This document shows positions 55,850-64,000 of a stretch of 64,000 nt of DNA, in pieces (position 1 is the first letter of the stretch; the number at the start of each line of letters is the position of its first letter). The DNA is from Ascaphus truei (taxonomy: Eukaryota; Chordata; Amphibia; Anura; Ascaphidae): NCBI GenBank assembly GCA_036426205.1, contig CM071570.1, forward strand, positions 71,936,728 through 72,000,727, read 5' to 3'. The position numbers and the translations under genes are program-made. A model generated the notes under the pieces. It saw only the letters and a program-made list of their open reading frames with translations, ran no database searches and was not told the origin of the DNA.

Positions 55850-56515
55850 TTTCTATATTTGATAGAAGACACAAAAAACGACATTTCGGTCCCCCAGTGG
55901 GACCTTTCTCAAAGTGGTGCAATTGAATACAGTGCACAATACATATAAATACCCCAAACCCCAGTGCAACTCAACAATACCAATCACAGTTAATAAGCCT
56001 CACCTGCCTGTGTGTCCTGCATCCACCATATCAACAGGTAAAGAGCGGCCATTTTGAATATATTAACTCTATTGGTGGACCTGATATGCGTTTGGGCATG
56101 CGCAACAGACTAAAGGATTGCATAACGCTACTGCTGAGAGACTGCATAAGTCTACCAGACCCGGCGATACAGTGGCCACCTTGGATAACCAGAGGAAGTG
56201 CGCATGCGCCAAACTAATCTTAAGCCAATACCTGGATAGATTAACTATTGAAGGGACGCGCAAAATACACATCGTAACTGCAAGTGAAGCAAAACATGTG
56301 AGACACCACAAGTTACGTTGTGTATTTTGCGCGTGTATTTTGAAGAGATTGGCATAACTCGGTGCAAACCTGGTCCCCATCGCCATGCCATTGATCTGTA
56401 AAAGTATTTCTTCATGAAACCAAAAAAAGTTATATGTGTGAGTGTAAATTTAGTTAATGTGAAAAGAAAATCAATATGTGCCACAGTGTAGATACCTTCT
56501 AAATCTAAGAAATAT
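55850..56515 (-). mobile_element. Penelope-like element PLE-E, rearranged fragment
   Basis: Minus-strand frames contain HIDFLFTLTKFTLTHITFFG and, in the next frame, MAMGTRFAPSYANLF (56386-56342), an RT block lacking the rest. After it come a 22-bp inverted repeat (56257-56278 / 56312-56333) and a terminal-repeat portion with a hammerhead-like motif (55878-55917). Internal deletion joins RT to the repeat. Confidence 0.7.
55878..55917 (-). ncRNA. hammerhead-like motif, U3/A8 variant, weak stem I
   Basis: Core UUGAGAA (55912-55906), extra A, stem II GGUCCC...GGGACC, GAAA (55887-55884), UGUC. Stem I does not pair well, so probably inactive. Confidence 0.45.
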
Positions 56516-56637
56516 TTGGCTGCTCATATCTCCCAGCCGGTACTGTACAACCGTACAACTGTCTCTCCCCTAAATTATTTGAAGGGAGATTATAGATAGA
56601 TAGAGATAGATAGAGAAATAGGATAGATAGAGAATAT

Positions 56638-56770
56638 CGTTCCAAGGTCAGGCAATAAAGAGGCAGCACTCAGGTATATTGTGGTAACACAAATGTATTA
56701 AGTGAAAACAGGTTACATCTTAAACCACAATACACTGAGTGCTGCCTCTTGATTGCCTGACCTTGGAACG
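56638..56770. repeat. inverted repeat, 47-bp arms
   Basis: CGTTCCAAGGTCAGGCAAT.. (56638-56685) is mirrored at 56724-56770 with a few mismatches; spacer about 38 bp. A GATA-type microsatellite (56590-56630) sits beside it. Possibly a PLE terminal-repeat foldback. Confidence 0.85.
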
Positions 56771-57104
56771 GTATTGTATTTCTATATTATATATATGGGA
56801 CATGCATCTCTTTTCTACCTATGTCTACAGAAAGAAGCCACTGTTGCTGTGCTGGTATCGGGTCCTCGTGGGGCTCTCCATGACATAATTCCGCTTCCGG
56901 GTGCGCATCAACGTTTCCCCCAGGAACTGGTGCTAGACGGTACACAGTCCCACACTCCTGTCTCACAGCATGGAAGGAGGCTGGATTCACGTGGAACCAC
57001 TACTGATGTAGTTCCGCTTCCGGAAACGAGTGCTACAGTGTTCACGGTCCCAAGCACTCAGGCTTATAGTTTGGCAAAGAGTCCTCCAGCACAAAGAAAC
57101 ACAC

Positions 57105-57240
57105 AGTGCTTGACAAATCCATTCGCCCGAAGCAAGTGGATTGTGTCAGCTGGCAGGCGGCTGAAGACGGGAGCGGAAGAAAACACTGGCCGCGGGAAAA
57201 GAGGATCACCATGTCAGCAGGGGCTCTAGATGGCGAGGGG
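57105..57240. mobile_element. left-end fragment related to the CAGTGTTCGACAAA hAT family
   Basis: CAGTGCTTGACAAATCCATT at 57105-57124 then CGCCCGAAGCAAGTGGATT resembles the 61766 copy. No right end found. Confidence 0.4.
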
Positions 57241-57859
57241 CGGCAGTAGAGAGCATTGAAATCCATGTGAGCAGCAGCAGGAGAAAAGCCGTGTAGGAGC
57301 GCGCCCCCTCGGTCCGACCCGGAAGTCTTCAGTAAAGTTACAAGTTACATTAAGTGACATTTGTGGGACAATAAATGGGCATCCCAATCATGTATTAGGT
57401 ATGTGCACTCATGTTCTTGCAAATTCATAAGTTCTCCGTAGAACTTAGCATGTACTGTTTAGAGACACGTTATTGTTGGTTCACCACAAAGCAACGAAAG
57501 ATTTCCAAGCGCTGTGAATGGCTACTGTAGTTTGTATGCTTGTACAATATACATAATTAAAATTAATTATACGTTTGGGTACTTCAACCTGTGTGAGCAA
57601 GAGCTTCACTTCATTATAGATAACTTTGCAATAAAAAACATTAGTGTAAATAAAGAACTTTTTGGTGTCAAGAAGATTAGTTTAAATATATGTTTTCATA
57701 TTCCGATTTAAAGCCAATTTCGAAAATGGACAATGCAGCATCTAAGCAAAGTGATTCAATGACTGTTCATTCCATTTGGAGAAATATTACTGCCATCTAA
57801 TGGTCATTTGGATGAACTACGAACAATCATAATTTATTTTTTTATAAAATGTTTTATGA

Positions 57860-58215
57860 GGAAGTAATAAATTGAGAGTTACCTCTCGTTTTCAAGTATG
57901 TCCTGGGCACAGAGTTATGATGCCAGATACATGGTTACAAATACATGGTTATATGAAATGAACAGGGTAATACATTATATATAAAGACATTGCATGAACA
58001 ATTAAGATAATATATATTATAGGCGTATGTAACAGTTACAGACCAGATTAAAATGTGAGACAGTTTTAGTTTTGAAAGCACTTAGACTGGTGGCAGCTTT
58101 GAGAGTCTCAGGTAGATTTTTCCAGGTGTGAGGTGCACGGTAAGAGAAGGTGGAGCAGCCGGATACTTTGCTGATCCTTGAGACCGTGAATAGTCTTGTT
58201 GAATCCATATATTAC
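57860..58215 (-). mobile_element. CR1/L2-like LINE 3' fragment (MITE-free relative of 48960-50190)
   Basis: The minus-strand frame 58208-58017 reads RISKVSGCSTFSYRAPHTW and LPETLKAATSLSAFKTKTVS, homologous to the 49125 ORF. It is followed by the same 3' block (ACTTGAAAACGAGAGGTAAC). Confidence 0.8.
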
Positions 58216-58690
58216 TTAATGGTTCATCAAACGTCGCAGTGCACCTGATAGATGTATTTATATATGTATATAGTGCCCACAGTGTGCTCAGCACTTTACA
58301 AAAGAGACAAAAAAAACAGTGCAGGGAATTATAATACAGTAAGTGCAACAAAGTACGACAATAGAAGATGAAATGTCTGCCCCAGAGAGCTTACAATCTA
58401 AGTTGCTGACATATGAAGCAAATGGCTTAACCATCACTCCCCCCAAATGAAGGAAGCATATTTCTATCTTTGTACATCAAGTATAAATGCCAAGTACAAG
58501 TACATGCTTCAAACATGATTTTATACTTGAGATTGTAAGCTCTCCGGGCCAAAGATTTCCTTTCCTATTGTCTGATTTTGTTGCACTTATTGTATTATAA
58601 TTCCCTGTACTGTATTTTTTTTGTAAAGTGCCAAGTACACTGTGGGCGCTATAGAAATAAAGATATACATACAAACTTTAGGAGTCCTAC
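58215..58690. repeat. two SINE/LINE-tail-like repeats
   Basis: 58250-58410 holds ..AGTGCCCACAGTGTGCTCAG..AGAGCTTACAATCTAAG; 58525-58680 holds GATTGTAAGCTCTCCGGGCC...GGGCGCTATAGAAATAAAG. Both are segments common in interspersed vertebrate repeats. No tRNA-like head was found. Confidence 0.45.
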
Positions 58691-58830
58691 AGTATTGGGT
58701 GATACCTTTTTTATGTGGACTTGAAGGTGCTACTCTCTTCCTCAGAGCTTGTCCTAAAATATCTATTGTTAGTCCAAATAAAAAAAAGGTATCACTTTAT
58801 ACTGTAGTACGCCTTTATTCTGCACTGCTG
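58690..58830. mobile_element. Penelope 3'-end-like fragment
   Basis: Contains minus-strand AAGAGAGTAGCACCTTCAAG and plus-strand TTAGTCCAAATAAAAAAAGG followed by TATCAC, a segment pattern at the 3' ends of some vertebrate Penelope elements. Weak. Confidence 0.3.
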
Positions 58831-58925
58831 CAACTTGACTAACACCCCTACTTAGCTTTACTTCAGTACTTTATAGAAAATAGTTAATATGCTTGTTTTA
58901 TAACCAGTGAAACATTATGCTAAGC

Positions 58926-59184
58926 CAGTGGTCCCCAACACGGTCCCCTCCTGCACCTTGGAGCATGCCAAGCCTTTTGTGGGTGCCCGCAACCGTAGTG
59001 CCACTGACAGCTGCTCCATGCCAGTCCACTCTCAAATTCCGCATCCGCAAGTGGGACCGGCGCGACACTGGAGGCCTCCGCCTTAGGCAAGTGTTATTGT
59101 GCGTGCGTGTGCATTGGTTGGTGCCTGACACGCTCTTCTGAATGCTCAAGTGTGCCCTTGGGCACAAAAGGTTGGGGACCCCTG
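58926..59184. mobile_element. hAT-like MITE, CAGTGGTCCCCAAC ends
   Basis: Left CAGTGGTCCCCAACACGG and right GGTTGGGGACCCCTG are inverted copies. The 8-bp flanks TGCTAAGC / AGGTAACC match only at 5 of 8. Confidence 0.65.
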
Positions 59185-59228
59185 AGGTAACCTTTAGCTA
59201 GTTACAACTGGGCAGAGATGAAAACTTA

Positions 59229-59506
59229 GGCCAGGTCCATAGTAGGCGCGCACGCTCGCAACCGAGCGCGTGATGTCACATGTGTCTGTACTCGAGGAGA
59301 TCCGTGACCTGCAGGGTTGCGCGTTAAGGGGCGCGATGAGGGTGTGCCCGTGACTCGGCCGTCGCATGGCAAATTCAAACCAGTTTGTATCGCCACGCAT
59401 CGACCGCCTCGGCGCTCACGTGCACGCGCGATCTATGGACATGCGTATTGGCGTCCAGTGGTTTGTATTTGGCGCGAGCGCCGTCGGATCCACTATGGAC
59501 GCAACC
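59229..59506. mobile_element. Harbinger-like MITE with TTA target duplication
   Basis: Ends GGCCAGGTCCATAG and, inverted, GGTTGCGTCCATAG; TTA directly at both flanks (59226-59228, 59507-59509). CpG-rich interior. Confidence 0.7.
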
Positions 59507-59699
59507 TTAGAAAGTAACAGTAGGTGATGTCTTTGTTTTCATAAAACTAATACAATATAATTGGTGGAAAAACAATCTGTTAAAGGTAAATAAAATAGTG
59601 AAGATAACATACTTTGTAAAATGTATTGCATACTTTTAATATAAAATATTGCAGAGGAAGAATGGATCCCCCCACCCCCCCTTCTGAATAAAAAAAATG

Positions 59700-61260
59700 T
59701 ATCAAGATAGCTCAGTAACTAGAATACGAGTGACCTCCTCTGGTCCATCCCATTACTACAGGCAAACAGAATGCCACACACAGTGTCTGTTGGTCTCTTT
59801 GCTTCAGGGAAATCAGTCTTAATCCACAGAGGTCACTTAAGAATACATCATAGTCCCAGCACTATGCAGCTACCAGCTTCTAAATTCAGCTGAAAGTGCA
59901 TTGTGCTGTGTTCCTTAAATGACTCCCATGATTATTTTTCATGGCACTAAAGAATGTCTTTGCTTGTGCCATGACATCTTTTATCATTCTCTTGAAATTG
60001 TTGAACTAGGGGTATGCATGGGGTAACTGCTGGATTTATTTAGTTTGGCTAAAATGTTTTAAGGGGAGAAATAAAAGGCGTTAGAGCAGGACAATGTGTG
60101 CTGAGGGGGAGGAAGCAGTCATGTACTCTCCAACAAAAGGGAACAAGTGGTCTTTACTCAGAGACCAGCGCTCTATTAAGACTCGCTCCTTCGAACATCA
60201 TGCCCTTTTTCACTATTCAATCCTGATTTTGCCATAGGCGATACCACAGTAGGAGAAAAAAAAATGGACATTGAATGAATCTTTAATAATAAACTGTTGC
60301 AGATCTGGCTGTTTCCCCTTGATTTAAAAACACAATAAACATCGGATTCTATTAAAGTCTTATGCACAGAAAAATCATGAATATGAAAGAACTCAATTCT
60401 TCCAGTCTCCAGTACCATAATAGTGAAATGAGCATGTATAAATGTGCTAAGAGTATCTCTTTGCATCTTTTATAGCTTGTGTGTATTAATCTGTAAAGCT
60501 TATTAAGGGAGAGTCATTGCTATGCAAAACAGCACCCAATCCCTTTCTCTCGCTTTTCAACAGAGCACAGTGTTTAGCCAATAGGACTGGCCCCCTGCCC
60601 CTCATTCCGCATTCATAACATGCAACATTTGCACAATGTATCTCTCAAAGGCTGCTGAATAGGAGGCCTTAATACTCATGTAAACAACTGCAAACCAATT
60701 ACTTAATGAATCAGACCCACACATAATGAGGTGCCAGACAAAGAGCTATAAATGCATTTTTTTTTTTGCGCCCAATCCTCTGCTTTAAAGTAAAATCCCT
60801 CAGCTGTAGTTTGGACTTAACTGGCACATCATAATTATTGTCTCTAGGACATCAGAGGAAGCCATGTTTTTTTTTTTTTTTTTTTTTTTTAATTTAGGTC
60901 CAGCGGGTTCTTCTTTGATGTCACTCATCAGCTCGCTGACAAAACCGAGCAAAGAAGACTTTTTAAAAAAGTACCACAGCAGCACTGCACTATGTTTATT
61001 TTCAAGTACTGGGTTTCGAGACCACTTGTAAAAGCAATAAAGCACAAGAAGTGACGGCCATAAGTGGAATCTTTAAATGTAAGCCTCAAAGAAATTTCAC
61101 TGCCTGCCAATCACAAATAAGCAGCCACCTGAGCCCTCCTGTTTTCCGCGCTCCCCAAGCTTTCCTCCTCTTTCAGTTGCTTAATCTCTTCCTTGCAAGG
61201 CGGATGTCAAGTATACCTAACCATGTGTCACTACTAAACTTAAAATCAAAATAGGCTATT
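59700..61260. promoter_or_regulatory. low-repeat stretch, possible conserved non-coding DNA
   Basis: About 1.5 kb of balanced-composition sequence with few simple repeats and no coding frame, between transposon-rich neighbours. It contains homeodomain-type TAATTA/ATAATTAT sites (for example 60830) and E-box-like CAGCTG sites. Broken only by a T tract at 60865-60889. Regulatory function is inference from location near the PAX1/NKX2-2 domain. Confidence 0.3.
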
Positions 61261-61765
61261 ATTCCTCAGCTGTTAGGGAAATAAACTATAATAGCAACAC
61301 AAACTGCCTTATACAACACTCTAAACTGGGATGTGCAGTATCAAATAGGACCGTAAGGAGAGCAAATCCAGCACAAATTGAAGATCGGCATTAGAGTTAA
61401 ATAAACACCTAGCATCAAAATCCTGCAAGAGACTAGACCTCTCTGATCTATAACCTTCCAGCATTTAGAGTCCGGCAGTAACAATAAATGCACGCAAGAA
61501 ATAGGCAGCAGAAGACTGGAGGAGATATATAGCTGGAGAGATAGTATATATAGAGGAGAGATGATATATATATAGATGATGAGATATATATATAAATATA
61601 TATACACACACACATAAATGATACTGAACATCTGTTAAGAGTGTTTCATAACTATGTAATAAAAACTGCCTTATTTTACTAGTAGCTGAGGAATAATGGA
61701 CTCATATTATGGTATAATATATATAGATATAACACACACCCATTAATAATATAAATATTATAATA

Positions 61766-61918
61766 CAGTGTTCGACAAACCTATACATTTGCACGGCCCG
61801 GGCGAGTGGATTTAACATCGTGGCGAGGTCCTATTGGCCCAAGCAGCACACGTTGGTACTAGGTTGCGAGTAGATTTTTTTTGTTCGGCGAGTAGATTGT
61901 TTTGGTGATTTGTCGACC

Positions 61919-61921
<3 letters not shown>
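61766..61921. mobile_element. 156-bp hAT MITE, second copy
   Basis: Same length as the 46845 copy and closely similar: CAGTGTTCGACAAACC start and TTTGTCGACCCTG end. It sits in TA-rich sequence, so the target duplication is ambiguous. Confidence 0.8.
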
Positions 61922-61959
<38 letters not shown>

Positions 61960-62240
61960 TATATAATATATATAGATATATATATATTATATATATATAT
62001 TATATAATTATATAGATATAGATTAGATATAGATATACACTCACACACAATATCTGATACGAACATCGTGTAAGAGTGTTTCATAAACTATTGTAATAAA
62101 AACCTGCCTTATTTTACTAGTAGCTGAGGAATAATGGACTATATTATGTGTAATATATATATATATATATACTAGATTGTATATATATGATAGATATAGA
62201 ATAGCTATATATGATATCGATATATATATATTATACACAC
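61921..62240. repeat. TA-rich microsatellites around a short duplication
   Basis: TA runs at 61921-62040 and 62150-62235. The segment GAGTGTTTCATAA..TTTTACTAGTAGCTGAGGAA (62071-62130) repeats 61639-61695. Confidence 0.85.
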
Positions 62241-63298
62241 ATACACCTGTACAAATGTACCTTGCCACAAAAGACAACATTAGTATAAAGAAAAAAACAA
62301 AACAAAAAACAGATTTTAAAGGTACTGTTTAAATAAACTTCCAATCGCACCAAACACTATGCATTTACATGACAGAGAGATCCTACTAGAAGCAAAGCCC
62401 TCAGGAGAACACAATCCTTTTGGTCCTCATTCATGGCAATGAAGGACTGCAGAAAACAGTTCTCGAAAAGGTGGTTTCTCAACTCAACTGGCTGCCCGCG
62501 GACCAAGTGCGGCCCGCAAAGGGTCTTAATGTGGGTTTCATACTAGTTGCTTATGAAGCGAAGTGCAGTTCTCTCACACTGAAACTCTTCTAAGTTAGAG
62601 TAATAGAAATATATATGGTACATATGTTCTACAGGCTTGCAAACTGTTGAAATAATCAATCATACTTCAACCTTTAAATGAATCTATATTGACATTGCAA
62701 TAAGCTTGTGGCCCTTATTCTCCAAAATGTTTTCTGATCCTCACCCCTTTGGAGAACTAACTGAAGAGCCCTGATCTAGGACTCACTAAACATGAATGAT
62801 AGATTACGGAATGTGTGTGTTGGGTCATACCACTGAAAAAATATTATTTAAAGAAAACATTTGATAACGATATCAAACTAATTCAATGTAATATTAATAG
62901 GGAGCCTGAAGTTGCAGGTCTACAGAAATAGTAGTAGTAAGCAAACAGCCATTAAACACACTTCTATAGAATAGTAGTCTGGATTTCTCTCTTGAAGGGA
63001 GAAGTTGTGAGTGTACAGTATTTGAACCTAAAACACGGGAATAAACAAGGGAAGTGTGTGTGTGTATGTATGTATGTATCTTTGTACAGTATGTGTGTAT
63101 GTGTATAGATTATATAGATATACTATATAGATAGATAGAGATAGATAGATATATATATATATATATATAATAACACACAGAAATATCGCTCTACACTTAA
63201 GTCAATGGTGTTCAAAACACCTGTTAGTAAGTCATAAGTGGTTAGACTTAACAGTGGTGCTAAAGGTTAAGTAAATATGAAAGCAACAAAGAGAAAGC
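62240..63298. other. AT-rich region without recognised genes
   Basis: Only short microsatellites (63058-63080, 63130-63170) and an old hAT-like segment near 62490-62530 (GCTGCCCGCGGACCAAGTGC). No exon seen. Confidence 0.5.
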
Positions 63299-64000
63299 AA
63301 CCTTCTAGACACGGAGATAGTTTAAAGTGTAACAAAAGATATTTTATTAAAGTGAATAAAACAGGGGGTAGAATTAAAAGGTGAGGGGGGCTCAACACTA
63401 CCTAGACAATGTGGACCTGGAGGCAAGGGTCTAAAAATAGAACCACTGAGTTGCACATTATGCAAACCATGAGGTATTCGGGAACATCTTCGAGCGGATA
63501 CAAGAAACCCAATGGAGCTATAGAATCTAGCTCTTTTCTCCCCTCCCACTCCCCGAAGAAGACAGTTTCCCGTCGAAACGCGTTGGAGTGGGAGTCTTGC
63601 TGAGGGGGGCCCCTACCTTTTTCCACCTGACATGGAGTTTTGACCTACCTTTCTGCCTGTGACACCCATACACTGAGTGGTGACGTATTTTTCACTTTGA
63701 TATTATTACAACTTGTGTATCCACATCATGCAACCTTTGAACAGCTTATATGGTGATTTTTTATGTGGTCACAAGATTCCAGTGTAGGTTGATTATTATA
63801 CAGGTGTGCTCAAACAGAGCCCCCTGTGTCCTGTGCATGTCTTGCTCTGGTTCTATTTTTAGACCCTTGCCTCCGGGTCCACATTGTCTAGGTAGTGTTG
63901 AGACCCCCTCACCTTTTAATTCTACCCCCTGCTTTATTCACTTTAATAAAATATCTTTTGTTACACTTTAAACTATGTCCGTGTGCTTTCTAGAAGGTTG
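63299..64000. mobile_element. PLE terminal-repeat foldback with hammerhead-like motif
   Basis: 63299-63444 is mirrored at about 63849-64000 (CAACCTTCTAGA... against ...TAGAAGGTTG), giving arms of about 146 bp that reach the window edge. Between them lies a hammerhead-like motif (63543-63594) on the plus strand. The inverted arrangement resembles PLE-B ends. Confidence 0.8.
63543..63594 (+). ncRNA. hammerhead-like motif with 10-bp stem I
   Basis: CUCCCACUCC (63543-63552), core CCGAAGA, extra A, stem II GAC...GUC, GAAA (63575-63578), CGCGUU, GGAGUGGGAG. Stem I pairs perfectly over 10 bp. Core position 4 is C instead of U. Confidence 0.55.

Noticed and set aside
60800..61045. Minus-strand frame with KSSLLGFVSELMSDIKEEPA and a poly-lysine stretch
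   Set aside because: Looked briefly like a protein exon or processed pseudogene, but the Lys run is a poly-A tract, there are no splice sites, and no family was recognised.
1..64000. CRISPR array, bacterial operons, prophage
   Set aside because: The sequence is eukaryotic with spliced genes and retroelements; no regularly spaced identical repeats with unique spacers.
1..64000. tRNA or rRNA genes
   Set aside because: No convincing cloverleaf with A and B boxes and no rRNA core sequence was found by eye; a tRNAscan run would be decisive.

Overview
The window looks like vertebrate, most likely amphibian (frog or toad), genomic DNA: two split protein-coding genes set in a mass of transposon-derived sequence. 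The host genes are on the minus strand. XRN2 (nuclear 5'-3' exoribonuclease 2) starts at 22226 and runs left, with 14 coding exons (residues 1-426) between 22226 and 867; the rest of the gene lies beyond the left edge. The last coding exon of KIZ (kizuna centrosomal protein) is at 37972-37869, about 15 kb upstream of XRN2 in the same orientation. KIZ followed by XRN2 on one strand matches the known vertebrate gene order in the PAX1/NKX2-2 neighbourhood (established knowledge).

Layout. 1-6 kb: XRN2 exons 14 to 2. 6-22 kb: XRN2 intron 1 (16.2 kb) with a decayed DIRS-type tyrosine-recombinase retrotransposon (about 9.6-14.3 kb, same strand as XRN2), MITEs and a 246-bp-arm inverted repeat (17.7-18.2 kb). 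22.2-22.45 kb: XRN2 first exon and GC-box promoter. 22.76-34.2 kb: intergenic nest of LTR sequence, a Penelope-like element (PLE) inserted in an LTR with a 13-bp target duplication, and a deleted Ty3/gypsy chromovirus. 34.2-37.7 kb: LINE remnants, a TA-target MITE and the KIZ 3'UTR. 38-64 kb: probably KIZ intron or upstream sequence, with hAT MITEs, a PLE nested inside another PLE (41.4-51.3 kb, 14-bp target duplication), more PLE fragments, a solo LTR, LINE and SINE-like tails, and a low-repeat stretch (59.7-61.3 kb) that could be conserved non-coding DNA.

The most interesting theme is Penelope-like retroelements. At least five coding remnants carry RT and/or GIY-YIG motifs, and at least eight hammerhead-ribozyme-like motifs occur, most of them in PLE-terminal-repeat-like sequence. 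In these motifs core positions 3 and 8 are either C/G or U/A in all well-formed copies, as expected if they pair as in the hammerhead fold. All repeat family assignments come from motifs and structure seen by eye; no database search was possible.
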